Part shown: piece after piece, positions 41,101-56,100 of the stretch | How the letters are laid out: each line of letters starts with the position of its first letter | How positions within the stretch are numbered: position 1 is the stretch's first letter | Source of the DNA: Lanius collurio | Lineage: Eukaryota > Chordata > Aves > Passeriformes > Laniidae | Assembly: GCA_020086605.1 (NCBI GenBank) | Contig: JACBWW010000017.1 | Coordinates: 14,670,720-14,734,719 of the forward strand | Reading direction: 5' to 3' | Length of the DNA: 64,000 nt | Program-made: the position numbers and the translations under genes | Notes under the pieces: model-generated | Seen by the model: the letters and a program-made list of their open reading frames with translations, nothing else | What the model was told of the DNA's origin: nothing | Database searches by the model: none

Positions 41101-44100
41101 AATTTATACAAGGAATTTGTTGTCTTCAGTATCCCCACATCACCTCCATCTTTGCAGACAATGCTGTCACAGAGTGAACTGGATCACCCTAAAGCTCAGT
41201 CAGCATTCATGCAGTGAATAGCATGAAGGGCAATTGAAGTGAGTCAATATTGATTTACTGACATAACAAAACTGCAGAAATGTTTATGTTAAGAGTAACA
41301 CACACACACTACACAGATTTATACAAATGAATGTTTTTTATTTTTAGACAAATACCTTTCAGATAGAACGAACAATTATTTTCCACTAAGGGTGGAATTC
41401 AATCCTGATGACCAAAAGATATAAGATCTTTACCAGAGAAATCTCCCAATAACTAATTTGTTCCCCAGAAAATGCAGTGTGTTAGAAAGGTGCTAACAAC
41501 TTTGGAGACTGTCCCAGAAAGCTAACCCTGTAAGTGGGAAGAGGGAATCCCCCATGCCTTCTGCAGTCCAACACTCTGTATTGATTAAAAAACAAATCAC
41601 TTCCAAAATCAGTCTACGCACATTTTAGAGCCAAAACCACGTATAAAACCATAAGTTAATGTTATGTTCCTAAAATTAAACAATGAGAACACTAACCATT
41701 TCTCTGACCCTTTCCTGCTAGCAGTTTCTTCCCTCAGTGCTTTCATTCACAGTCTAAACTTTTACTTGAACTATATAAATAGCTGGTAAAAGAACTATCA
41801 ACCACGTGGATCAGCTTTTAAATAGGAACATGACACCACCAGTGAGTTATACAACTGCCTGTGAGACAGCAGTGAACTGCTCAGTATTGGATTCCTAGGA
41901 TCTATTCCTGAGTCTCAGAGAGTAATGTGGTCCACTGGCTAATGATAACATAGTCAGTGCAATAAATTTGGCCTATTTATCCTGCAGACACTGCTGTAAG
42001 CTGAATGGAACTTGCTTCTCCCTAAGCTTCTCCATTCAACTACATATATAAAACAAGAACTAATGTCAAGCAAAAGAAATTTGGTTCTGCAGTAACACAC
42101 AATATATAAAGATTCAGAAATCTCTTCATGAAGAAGAATAAAGCAGAGTGTCCTTTCTCTGGACCAACTCCCAATCTCCTCTTAAAGCACCTCTCGTAAC
42201 TGGGAACTGCTGGTGTCAGGTATGCCAGTTTCCCACAAAAAGGTATAGCATTGTTGGAATGGTTATACTAGGGGTTTATCCCAAATTTAAAACTTTGTAA
42301 CAGTAGAAAAGAAAAAGCATCTTGTTCTCTTTACCAAAATAATGCAATTTATTTTAATTATCACATAACATTAAGGTCAAAGACAACACACGTGAAACTT
42401 GTTACCTGGATTGTGTCGGGCAATGTACCCAAACGCCCAAGATGCACCTTCTTTGACTCCAGGGTCAAAATCTTCCAAGCAAACCACCAGCATTTCCAGT
42501 GCTCCACATTGAACTATTGCCTGAGCTAGCTGTGGAGAATGTTTAGCAATTGCTCTTAGCACAAATGCAGCTGTTTTCTTGTAGTGACGCTAGACAAATT
42601 AGAAACAAACAAACTTTTACTAACATATAGAAGTTCAAAGCATAATATAGTACAGACATGCCTAAATTAGACTTTCTTAGTAGAAGCAATATCTTATACA
42701 GATCCAAATCAGGACCACTAGACATTACACAAACAGTGAAACTACAGTTCTTTGGGACAGCTCATGATATAAAATCTGCAGAAAGTGCATAAACAAACAG
42801 AAAAAATGAGAGAGTTAAGAGGGGAAAAGACAGTAGTCTAGGTAAGTCTGTTCAAGTGAGTAGTGAATAACAAAAGCTGCAAAAACAATAACTCTTAACA
42901 TATTTAACCAGATTACACAGGTTATGCAGGGCAAGCTCTTAAAGTAATTCTACCCATCTGTAACACTTGCAAGGTTTTACACTTTCTAACATAGATACCT
43001 TCACAACATCTCTATGAGAAAACACTACTTACATTTGCAAACAGGAAACTGAGACAGAGAGAATTAGATACAATAAGAGTTCATGAAATGCCTAAATACT
43101 GCCTAACACCCACAGCTAGGATGCTGAAAACCCATCCCATCAACATCCAATACTGAATAACCGTCCATTTTGACCAAGCAGCCTGCAATTTTATTCCTGC
43201 ATGTGTCCAGAAAAAGCTCACTTTGAACAAAGCTAAGCACCTTGGCCCTTCTGTCATACGAGCAAGCAAAGTCTAAGCTCTTGTCTCAATTCTACTCATC
43301 TCCCTCAGTCCTGGACCAAATACATGTTTTCATCATGTATATATAACATGACACTGCACACAGCATGGGGTTCCCACATAAATGGCAAGCAGTGATTTCT
43401 TCTAAAAGCAGTCATATTTCAGTCTCCTCCTGTAGTCTTATAACTACCATTAGGATATGGAAGCTGAAGATTAAATTTCTTCTACTGCCTTACATTTTCA
43501 AAGTCCAGAGCCCAGTTAAAGTACTCTGGCCAGAGAAAATCATGTTGTGACAAAGACAGTTCCCCTCCCGCATGAAGGACAAGATTCATGGAGACACAAG
43601 TAACCTGCTGCTATGTCTATGTGCCTGAGTATGCCCTCCAGCCTAAGTACTGACAGATCATCCCTATGGACAAGCTCTAGAGGGCTCTCTCTCCGTATGC
43701 CAGCTGGCTTTGATCTCATCCCAAGATGCTTGATTCTCCCCTGCTCTGCACAGGGAGCCTTGGCACTTTACAGTGCTAGTTCTACTGTCAAGGTACCCAA
43801 AATGTAAGCAATGTGAAGCCCACATTCCCTCTGAATCAAGTCCAGAAAAACAAAGAACCATGTGAGTGCTTTGTGCATCCTGTAAGGTAACCAAACACCT
43901 TCAAAAGTCTGATCTAAACCACTAAAATATGGCAACAGAGCAGTATCTGTGATGGCCCCCCAGGAAGTAAAATGTAACCTGGCCCTAAAGGAAGGTGACA
44001 CAGCATAACACATCCATCCACCCAAACTCCTCTTTCCTCAAAGCACAATGGCCTCATCTATTCTACTGGAAACTGTCCCTGCCTTGTGCCTTAAACCACG

Positions 44101-47100
44101 TCCAAGCACTGTTGAGTAGTTTGACAGAGGCTGGCATTGGCTAAAATCACATCAGAGAGCATGCTACTGATTAACAAGCACAGTCATCTTCCAACACAGG
44201 CCCTTACCTTCCTTAGTTTATCAGTACTGATATAATTCCCTAATGTCAAAAGTCAAGTCTTCTAAGTTAAGGCCTACAAGCAGGTACATTAAACATAATT
44301 TACAAGCAAAGCATTAAACCTCATTTAGGGGGAACAGAAGTTAAGGGAAACACTACAGACAAATGGTCAAATCCCAAAAGTTTTGCTGAACTCAATGGAG
44401 CCATAGTTGTTTACATAAGTCTATGCCTGTACAAATATGGGTATGCTGTTTCTGTTAAGTAATTATACTCCTGGCAAAGAAAAACACTTCTTTGTTTTCA
44501 TTATTCAAAACACATTATTTACAAACAAACCGTATTCACAGGCACAGACAGAACACACTGTAAAACAGAGGTCTGCTCCATTTAATTGATAAAACATTGA
44601 TCTGGGATGTTACCCTGTGACTGTTCCCCATAAATCAGTAGAAATAGTACTCACTATGTGTGCTCAAACAATCTCATCCTTAAATATAGATGTTGATACG
44701 CTAAGAGTGAGTGGAATGGAAAAGGGTTTTTTGCCTGTGGGAAGTGACAAACTGTCTGCTTGCTAAACTCTGCATGAACTAGATGAGTTTCCTTCACTTG
44801 CCCTCAGTCACCAAGGCACAGTAGGCTTTCCATGACCTCACACTAGTCTTGCTGCTGCTTCCCCTATTTACAGCTATCTCAGGGTACTCAAGCTAATTTA
44901 GTGAGGGTTTCAAGCTGTAGCGGTGGTAGCTTCCAAACCAACGAAGGGTAGAGTTTTGTTCCATGTCTTCCCTTAAAAATAGAAATAAAACAACCAAAAT
45001 ACTTACAACCTTCTCTAATTAAAATCTTTACTTTCTTTTCATACTATACCAGTATCTTGCCATCAAAGTTTTTCTTTAGCTTTTTCTTTTTCAATTTTAA
45101 TTGTCTAGGCAATGATTCTGTATGTATAAAAAGTATGCAATGAGTACATTTACATCTTCGTTTTCCTCAAAAGATTGAAAATGAAAATATATAATTTTCC
45201 AAATTATATTTCCATTGAAAACCTAGTTGCCTAAATCAAAGCTGCAACATAAGTATGGTTGTGATATCAGTACACTTAACCCTTCAGCTGTCAGTTTCCA
45301 GTGGTTAGGAACCTTAGTTGAAAGTATTTCTGTTAATCTATGTTAGCATCATTGGAAAAATCAAAGCTGAAAGAGACACAGGGCTTGAAGAAAAATGTGA
45401 TGAAGGGAGTAAAAGAGACCAAGAGATTTATTTGCATTGCAATCGTGACTGTACTTTGTTTGGTTTCGACAAATACGAAGATGAAAATCTTCCAGTATAT
45501 TTTCCTGTGTCAGTGGTTTGTTATTTCTCATGCTACAGATTTCAAAAGGCCTATGTTTGGAGATATTAGGTATTTCATTACAGAAGTTCAGGTTTTTTAT
45601 ATGTATTTTACAAGTGTCTGGTATTATCAACAAAACCTAGTCAATTATCACCACAGCTTCCAAATTGTCTCCTTTTTGAAAAGGGACCTTTTACAAAGCA
45701 TCACTCAACATTTTAAAAATGTTACAGTGCAATGAATGTATTTCCTATAGTGCATTAAACAGTAATATGATATTTTAAAGTCAAGCTTATTGAAGTCAGA
45801 CTTAGGCATACAGTACACAGTGATCTTTCATGGGTTCAAATATACATGCTGCTCTGACTTCAGTACATTTAATGTCCTATTAGCATAACAGCAGACGCTG
45901 ACACAGAAAGATTTTCCTTTCCCTGCTTAATAGTTTAAAAAAATATTACTTAAAAGAACAATCATGCCTTACATTCTCCTCAGGCAATGCACCTATGAGC
46001 TGTGGAAGAATGCCTGCCTTCACGACTGCCTCTGCCAGGTCCACATCATAATCAGCAAGTCTCCCAAGAGCCAAGGCAGCAGTCTGTCGAATACTTGGGA
46101 CGACATCCAGCAAAAGAGGTCTCAGCAAACACACTACACCTGAGTTGCAGCAGGAAGAGAAAAGCTGATTTGGTAAGTGGAAGTTTTTGTAAACATTTGC
46201 CTTTACTCATAAAAACCCATTAAATTACTCTTCCAGCTAATAAGAACACGTAGGAAATCCAGGTGTTCCACTGAAATGAAGTCAGCACTTGCATAGCACT
46301 GCTGACATATGGCAATGTTTCTGCCCATTTTTCATAGGTACAAAACAATTTTGAAACATAAAAAAACTCATATGTAGAAATAAGGTGTAATCAAATATCT
46401 ATAAAATACATCTTAAACTACACAAGAAAATAAGGTATATTCAAACATACATAAAATGCACGTGTTACGGAGTGCACAGGAAACTCCATCTGGACATCCT
46501 GGTGAGAAGACATTAGCATGTCCCTCATTCATCATGGCAGAAGAGCCTCTACATTGAATTACACCAAATTACATTTCATCTGTTATAAGCAATGACTGAT
46601 TTGAAGACCAATATCCATAATATATTACACTCCAGATAGAAGACTTGTAGATTTTCTTATGTTATTATTTATGATGTGTTTTCACTGATGAGTTCACAGT
46701 GTATCAGCTAAGCATAAAGAATGTGAAAGTAGCAGCAAGAGAAACTATAAGCATCTATAGACTGAATGACTGGATGACCAAATGGCAAGTGAAATGGCAC
46801 TCATGCAGGGAACCCAACTCCAACCTCACATATGCAGTGGTGGACCCCAAAGAGAAAGATCTCCATGTTAGAATGGACAGTTTCATAGAGATCCCAGCTC
46901 TCGCTCAGTAGTAGAGAAGAAACTTTACCCACAGTATACAGAGTGCTCAGGATTATTTGTAAAGGGGTAGAGGCTAAAGCAGGGGTCACCACTATCCTAC
47001 ATGTAATACCTTCCACTAGAGTAGAACTGAGAAAGGTTCAGTGAAAGGAAACAAGGATGATCAAAGATGACCAATATGTGTGTGGAAGCTCTTCCTGTTA

Positions 47101-50100
47101 AACTAAGACTCTTCAGTAGGGATAGAAATGAGATCCAAATGGTTACATAAAAAATGTGATTTGTAATGTCTGGGAAGGGAAAATTACTTGTACTGTGATC
47201 CTGCAAATGTGCTGTCCCTGTAGCAGCTGCGTGAATTAATAATTTCCCAGAAAGCAGTGGTCTCTGAAAATGGAGATGTGCTACAACAGAACACCGAACA
47301 CTCAGAGCTACAGGTATCTTCATATCAGCTCCCTCAGCCCTTTCCACTAAATGTTTTTACCAATATAAAAATCTAGTTGAGTGACAGTGAAAGAAAGCAA
47401 GACTTCCCTTGTCAAGGACTCCTGTGTTTATCACTGAACAAGGCCTTTTGGTGCGACAGCCCCACAACAGGGGCATCACTGCCTAAAGGCAAGTAACAAA
47501 CATCCAGGTGTTCCACAGGCACTCCATGACAAGCAAAAGCTGAGGACCTCAGAGCAAGGAATAGCCCAAAGGGATGGAGGCTATAATAAGTTACACCTAT
47601 AGCATACTTCTTTCCCTAAAATGAAAAGAAGTAAGTTGAGCAGCAGTAAAATTCTCGCCTTTATTTTACATCAAAACCAAATTGCTACCAGGGTGAAGAA
47701 AATCATCTATACATGGCTTTGAAGGGACTGGGAAGAAGGACACACAAAAACTAACCATGGAGGCCATGCTATCCATTAACAAATTTGTAGGAAGGTCAAT
47801 AACCCAGACAAAAGCTGCACTGTCATAAGAGGTACAGACACCCAGCGTATTCACAAGACAAAATAACATAGGTTTCAGGGGGACACATAACAAAAGCAGA
47901 AAAGTAAACTGAATCTATGGGAATGAGTCTGTAATATAGCTAGGGCCCGCTCATCCTTCTGTTAAAGCCACTGGGAGCTGAAAGAGGCCTCCTGTGTACC
48001 AAATGACAGAAGATAGATCCTCCAGTATTGTAAGATCAATGTGAATTCATTTAGCACTTTGCAGAAATTACTACTTCAGAATGTGATCATCATACTGACA
48101 TCTTCTCACAAACTCTCCATAGCAGGTATGGTGTCGTTAGCATGTTATGCTTCATGTCAAAAACCCCTAAATACTTCATATGACAAATTTAAAGTAAAAA
48201 TAAACATACGAGTTGGGGCCAACACCATGTATCATCTGTTATCATCTAGCCAGCCATCTGCACCCTTTGTGGGAGAGTATATTCTTGTCCTTCCCTCTAA
48301 CATCAGTTGCATGGTCAAATAGCTGCTGAAATTCCTAAGGGGACCTCACACTCTTCTTACTATCTAGATTGAAGGTATTTCAGTGAAGGAGAAATACTTA
48401 GAAGTAGTTCACTTATATTTAATGTACAGATATTACATTTGAGCCCTTGGTTTGAGATAATATGAAAACAAGATTGTTGAAAAAATAGAAAAGAAAAAAA
48501 ATAGAGGGGGAAAAATAGTTTTACTGATATAAAAAAGACTGTTAAAAGCGGTTGAGGAAGAGGAGATGGAACACTTCAGCATGCAGTGCCCTGACCTTAA
48601 AAAAGCGAAGAGCCTGATGGCTGGGACATTAAACCACAATGTGTCAGACAGTTCAGTTCTGATGATCTTGAATCCAGTGAAATTTAAACAGACTAGAGTA
48701 AGTTTACCCAGCAGCTAGGTCCAGACCACATGACACATTTCTGACCTTTATGACATACCTAGGCACTGCAAATGTAAAACCACATTTAACAAGGTTTACA
48801 TACATATATGCTTTGAGTTGCTCCAAATGTGAGATTTATATAATTTGTATTTTCAAGATTAGCTGATACAGCTTTCACTATTGGAACAGCCTAAAAAGCC
48901 TTCAATCTGAAAATGCTCCCAAGCAGCATGCCTCCCCATGACCAATGCCTTTCATTTCATGACAGTATAAACGATGTAAAGTTTGGTGATGACATTTAAG
49001 TATCAGCATGAAGTGTTCTACTGAGAATTACCTAGGCTGGTACAACTTACACTGAGGAAAGAGACGAAAAATGAAATGGGAGTTACTGTTTGAAGAAAAG
49101 ACACAAGATGCTACAAGAGGGTTAGAAAAAAAAAAAAAAAACAGGTTTAGAAATAATAGCAACTGTGCTGGTCCTCAAGGAGACTATATTTTCTTAAAGT
49201 CATGTTTGAATGTAAGAAGAGACAGTGTACAAATAATTATAATGGAAAGAGTTTTGGATAAACAAGACATCAAAAAATCAATTCCTGCTGCTGTACAAGC
49301 CTTATATTGACGTCAAATTAACTGAGAATTGAGAGAAGTGTATATGCCTAGACTATGCCTGTGCATTGAACATAATTAAAAGCTTTTACCTCTACTTTCC
49401 ACCTTCTCTTAAAACCACTTTCTTTCTCTGTGTCAAGATGCCTTCCATCACCTCCAATTACTCTGCAAGACCAACTGCTTGAGGAGTTTCCACCATTGTC
49501 ATCATTTTTGCATCTTCAGCAAACCTAGTATTTCTTTCTTTACAGCACTTAGGAAAAAAAGAATTAATTCTCAGAGTGTGAAAACAGCTACATAAAGGTT
49601 CTACAGTCTCCACTAAGACACCTATAGGAAAGCCAAGATATCCAGCCTTTTCTTCTATGACTTTTGAACATAATGCTGTAAAGGACAGATGTGCCTGACA
49701 CAGGCAGAGGCTTTCCTGCGCTGGGCCCAACCCAGCTCTTTGTTCCAGAGACAGCTGTATTTGGTCACCTCCTCTATTTGATCTCTTCCTTTCATCTATC
49801 CTGTTTACAGCAAGGTCTACTCCTCCAAAGAGGTCTAAGCCAGGATTCCTATCAGCATTTTTAATTAAATTCAAATGCATTTAACATTACTTAGCCCAGG
49901 AAAATAGGCAAGAACCTTCCAACAACTTCCTTTTATCTTGACCATTCACTCAAGTGAACAGGGCCATACAGATCAGGGAGTAGCAGTGTCTCGTTGCAGA
50001 AAACTTTAGAACTCTTTGGTCTTCTTCTAAATAAGCCTGTTGTGACAGAAGTAGGAAATTCATTAACTCTAGTTCAAAAGCAACCACACAGAAAGCAAAC

Positions 50101-53100
50101 TACAAAATAAGGCATTTAGACTATTGGACTAGATTGGTTTTGGAAGAGTTCCCACTAGCACTCAGAAACTGAGTAACAGAGAATTACTGCCAAATATTCT
50201 CTCTTGCATCACAGAACCTTGACTGACATTGGGCAAGGAACGATTCCCCTTTCTATCCTCAGTTTCCCACTCAAATTTGTTTCAAAGAATGACACACTTT
50301 AGAAGCTGAATCACTCTCAACACACACTTCTCAAGTGGAGCTGTTACATACAGGCCTGATGCACTTTCCTTTAGCAAGCAAGTGCTGGCTGCTGCCTATC
50401 TGGAAAACAAACAAAAAAAATCACTTGAGGTAGCAGCAGGTTCCAATTTTTTTCCTTCTAAGTTTCTGTAGCAAACAAACAGTCGCTATTCTGGAGATAG
50501 CAATCTTTGCTTGGCCATTTTGATTTCTTGGGGAAAACAACCTGGAATTCATGCAGAATACTTCTACCCTCCTCCCATCCCCATCAAGTCTTTGTCAAAC
50601 TTGACCAGTCACAAATCAGAGAAACATCACTACACTGGAATTTTTTTCTATTTCTGCATCTAAAGATGACTACTCCTACCTTATCCTCCTTCCTTAAAGT
50701 AAAAATAATCTCTGTTTTAAAATGTGAAAAAAAGTCATTCTACACTACTGTTGTCTCTGGACCCACTCTTGTCTTCAAGATGCTGTCCTTCTAATTTATA
50801 CTTTGGACCAAGACAACATCTTCTCATTTTTGTGCACTACCTGTTACATTTAGAACATTCACAGAGCTAACACTAGCACTCAAACATTCATCATATCAGC
50901 TTGATTTTTCAGAGCTCCTCATGTCAAATTCAGCTGACTTAACAAGGAAATAAAATGGAAATTTATTTCTACCTCACCCCAACACACTATCTTCAACTAC
51001 CCTTTTCTAGGAGCTACATAGCAGTGAGTTTTAAGTCCCCTACTTAATGCAAACTTCCCAGAAGAGCAGTGAGAGAGAATTTTCACACTCACTCATCTTG
51101 ACACAGCCCCTTCCAGAGACAGCAGAGTATGCACATCTCGAGTACATACTCCTCGAGTACATACTCATCATGAGAAAGAACTCCTCACTGCAACAGTTCC
51201 ATGCACAGCACAACTGCAATCCTTCAAGGAGCAAAGGGAACATGAATTCAGTTTGGTAACAGACTCTGGCTAATCAAGTAATTCATACAGCAACTACCAG
51301 ATGGTGTGGGACATAATGAAGATTCAGTTTGACAGTACCACTGAAGATTCCTGAAGGATCAAGGAACAGTAAGTTTCTCCTCCTTAGATGCCAGACCCCG
51401 TTTCTGTATTAATGAAGCAGAACTAATCCTGTTACAAGAGGACAAATTTCTGAAAATACCCCTTACAGGGCTGTTAGTGGCCACCATGCAGTCATGCACA
51501 GACACGCCGAAACCAAGGTGGTCAAAAGCAACTGCTTCTTTTTAACATCTACTCATTAAGATGAGACTGAAGTTTCTAAAAAATTCTGGTTTTGACATTT
51601 TACTTGCAAATCTCCAGACAGGCCAGGAGACTGAGAACAGGAGGAATCCCAGAACAGCTGAGCTTTCAGTTGATTGAGTTACAGAAAAAGTCAATCCTCC
51701 AGCTTCAGCTGCATTTATTTTCTCCTTCTTTGTCATCTCTCTTGTGCTTTCCTTAAAACAGCCTCCTTCTTCCCTTCATCAGGCACCACGATGTCAAGCC
51801 TTTGGGAAAGCCACTCTCCACACTTGATCTATAACTGCAAAGGGAACCTTTTGCCTTTCATGCCACACTGCATAATCCTCTCCCACTTCTCCTGCTGCTA
51901 AAGCTCAGTAAAGCTTTTAACTCAAAATAAAAACAATTTTTTAAAAACACAAACCCAAAACAAACAAACAAATGCAACAAAACAACCAACCAAAAAAAAA
52001 AAAACCAACCCCAAAGCTGTGTGCATCCTTTACAGAAGAGGGTACATAAACTCCAGTGTTGAAACTGGCTACATGGGGGCACTGGTGTCTGTCCATGCAT
52101 ATCCACTTGCAAGGGCCAAATGTTCCCAGTAGGCTTTCTATTAAGCACTCTGCTACTAAAGCACATTCTTTAACATAATATGAAATATGAAACTACATCC
52201 TAAAATCCATTTCCAGAGTCTGATTCTAATTACACAGGGCCAAGTGTCCAACTGTCACATTCAAAAAATTTAAAATACATACACCAGAAAGAAAACTGGA
52301 GAAAAGCATGACCAAAAGACTCAATGTAATTGGAGGAGGGAAATCAATTTGAACAACATTTTCTCAAAAATAAAAGCTCCTAAAATCAATCCAGAGATTT
52401 GGAAATATAGCTTTTAAAATCTGTCACCAGTGGAATAGATCTGGAGTCAGGAGAGAACTAACACTGATGACATCACTCTCTACCTACAGAAAGACAGACC
52501 ATGAAATAGCGGAAAATATGCCATGCCACAAGGGCTGGGGGGGCTGATTCAGATAAACCCTGCCTCTAGGCCTTGGCCTCCTGCCAGCGTGGACTGTGAG
52601 GAACAGGTACAGGAGAAAATGCCGAGAGGTAAAAGGGAAGGAGAGAGCTCAGCCCTGGAGTCTAAGGCCTGAGAAGCAGCCTGATAGCAGGCACAATGGA
52701 AGGGAGAACTGGGCTCAGGGCTGTGGGCCGATGGAGTGAGAGGGCAGCTGGAAGAGATTCACCGGGAAAGGATCTTCATTTACAGTAACATTTTGTAACT
52801 TTCCTGGAACCCTGCAAGTCAGCAAGGCAGAAGAACAGCAGCTGAAGTTATCTGCCCAAGATGATAAAAATATCCAGCAGCAACGTGAAGGGAACCCAGG
52901 TGTGCAGGGCCCCAGCACACAGGCTGCTGCACCACACAGCTTCAGATTTGTTTTTCCATGTTCCATATTCAGCTTGCCTGATGACTTCCATAGCCATTAT
53001 GCTTAAAAATGTGATTAGCCCCAAGAAAGGAGTTAAAGAGCTGCTCTTGTAATATCTTCAAAGTAGCAAGACTAAACTGTTCCTTAATCACAATGATATC

Positions 53101-56100
53101 CTTAAATAACTCACATACTAAAAGCAACATTCTCATCACTATATGTTCTAATGCAAGATAAATAAATAAAAAATAATCAAATAATCAATCAGAAACAAAC
53201 ACCCAGAAGTAATTATTCTGATACGTGTATTAATCCTCAATTGTAAATGGCCCCAAAAAAATCAAAACAAAATGCAATTTCAAAGGGGTTGTTTATTTAC
53301 AGAGCACTGCACTTCACAAGAAAAAAAATGAAGAATTAGACCCTCAGTGACTACCACTCTTTTAAACATACTAGAAGCACTTCAAATTTTCACCTAGCTC
53401 TTCCAAAAGACAGAGCTGCCTAAATCTCAGTGCAAGAATGAGAGCTCAAGTTCATCTGCCATTATAACTGAAAATTACTGGGATTTTAAATTTTGGAAGG
53501 ATGAGGGGGTATGAGCTGAATAATGCATTCCAGTATCAAACTACATTGGTAGTAGCAGCCAAACGAATAGATTTATTTTTAAAAAGTATACTAAAAGTAG
53601 TTACTACCAAAGTAGCTTCTCCCATTAGTCAGCAGTCCTCAAGAAACAAGATTCGATAAAATGTCTGACATTGTTTCACATGTATATTTACTAAATGGAA
53701 AAGGTCTAGGAGTATTGGAGCAGAGTTTTTTCTCCAAGTATCAACTAATTAAATAATCAAATGACAAATCCTGCAATTATTCATGGTAGTATTTAATCAT
53801 AAGGAACAACTTTATCAAAGCAGAGACTTGGAAAACACACAGGAATGAGTTCCAACAAAAGAATCTCTCTGATCATTCCTTGCACTTTCTTGCCACCAGA
53901 AAGCTGTTAAGCTCCCAGGCACTAACCCCCCGGGGACATTCCTGAGCAGGGAAAAGAGAGTGCCATGCAAATGGGTCAAAGTCCAGGGCTAGATTCCAGT
54001 TCCCTGGTTACAACATCTTTGAGATTTCTCCTCAGTGGGAAAAGCAGCTCCAGAACTTGATGAAACACAGAAGCTTCAGAAGACAGATGCCCTAAGAAAA
54101 GGTGGGTTTCCTGTTGGCCCTCTCTGACCTTCTTTGCAACTTCCCATCAGTTTTCCTTACAGGTTATTCACAGGAGTCTCCACAGTAATGGTACCTTAAG
54201 GTTTCTCAACAGTCATGCCTCTGATCCTGGCTGCTTGCTCCCCTGCAGGCTGCAGTCTCCGAATTTGCAACAATACCACTGCTTGTACCTGCTTTAATAC
54301 CACAGAAGCAGGGCTTAGAGGGTACTAAAGAATTACTTTCTCAACGCTTCCATCTTTCATGGTGACCAGAAACATCTCCACAAAGAATAAGGTCTCAAAC
54401 TAGTATTTATTTTCCTTATAAGACACTAAGTATTTATCAAAAGGGCTTCTAAAATGGCATTGGATGCTTTATTCCTTGAGCACTCATCTTTCATTTTTAT
54501 TCCAGGAATATAAACTGAGGCCATTAATACAAGAATACATCACAGTACATTTTAAGGATTTAATTTTGTTTAGATTCAAGTCACTGTAATCTTGCCTTCT
54601 GCTTCTGCAAGAAAAAATACTAAACCCTGGCAACTTTCAAGATCCAACAAAAGAACCCTGCAAGATGCCCATGACTCCTATAGCTAACATAAAATGACAG
54701 CAGGCAAAGTCTTTCCTCATCTTCTTAAAACAGTGTTCTCCATAAGGGATGCCTAGACTTCTTATTCACCAGAATAAAAAACAAGCCCCAAATCCTTTAA
54801 ATATGGATTTATACTGAGAAACACATATAGACAGACACCATTCTTAAATCACGGCTCCAGCACTTGCTAGATTAAGACCATAAAAAGCACACTAGTTATC
54901 TGCTAGACAGCTATGTCCCAAAATATTTGTGTAAGTGTTTTAATAAAAGGACCAAATCACATTTTATTTGATGGAAGGTTTTAAAGAAAAACACACAATC
55001 ACATGTAATTTAGGAGGAGGTTTTAGAACTTGTATCTAGCACATCCAGAAAAGGCCAAAACGAACAGCTCTCATTGCAATTATATAACTACAAAGTATTT
55101 TGAAAGACAGAGGTGGGAAAGATGGTAAAATATTTTCTGTGATACAAATAAATTGTAACAAATAAATTATCTGAATTTGCAGGCATTCCCCTCTTGTCCA
55201 TTGTCTGAAAAACTAAAGCCTATGGAAAAGCACCTCAGTACCAGAAACAGCCAAGCACATTTCCACATTACCACCCAGAGCCTGATCCTTGCAAAATTAA
55301 CCTTCAGATGAACACCAGCTGTGTGCAGAAGAAAGTTTCAGGCTTCTGAACCAATTATTTGTTCTGCACAAGCAATAAATCAGTTTTGAGGTAAAGTTAC
55401 CGACCAAATTACATCAAAATAGTTATTTTTTAAAATAAATACAGTGCAATTAAAGTTATTTTAGCACTTTGATTGCTTTCATAAAATAGAAACTTTCTGC
55501 ATTTTTAAAATGCTGAGCTGCAAGAAGCCTGCCTGTATGGGATCTCTCTCTGGGAGCTGCTAAAACCAGGACTGTAAAAGGACACAGAGGGACCTCTTCA
55601 TACAAATAGGGAATAAATTACTTCCTTTAGCCTAGACATCCCTTTGGCAAACAGAGATCACTTGTATTAACGACAGCAGTGGCATTAACGCACCAAAAGA
55701 TGGAAAACAAAACAAAAAATCAAGAGCCACAGCAAGGTAATACAAAAGGCCTGGTGTCAACATACCACTCCCATAATGAAAGGAAATGTTTCCTTAACAA
55801 GAATTAAAGTGCTAGATTTTTTAATAAAACAATTTTAATAAACAGTTGTAATTACAATAACAGAAAGCTGTAAATATTTACACATTGGTTTTCTTTTTCA
55901 TTTGCTTGTTAGATGCCATTGTATTTGAGAAGACTGACAGCTTTACTATATCTGGGAAACAAGTATTAAAAACAAAATCTAGATACACCAAAACATAATC
56001 AATTCATGAAAACCACATGGCAAACCATCCACTGATCTATAGCATATTTTCAAACTGTCATTTAAATAATCAATTACCAAGCCCTTCTTTTTTGTCTTTT

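Larger units (their letters stand above)
35800..42405 (-). other. SPAG6 intron 4
   Basis: A GT-AG intron of 6606 bp. It contains the tRNA/CR1 composite SINE at 37152-37293, a CR1 tail at 39495-39596, an A run near 40187-40202 and a short CA repeat near 41300. Confidence 0.9.

Noticed and set aside
45340..45735. 131-codon plus-strand open frame in SPAG6 intron 3
   Set aside because: AT-rich and hydrophobic without known motif; no promoter, splice site or repeat link supports a nested gene.
49458..49880. 140-codon minus-strand open frame in SPAG6 intron 2
   Set aside because: It might be a decayed element, but no family could be recognised, and there is no flanking exon structure.
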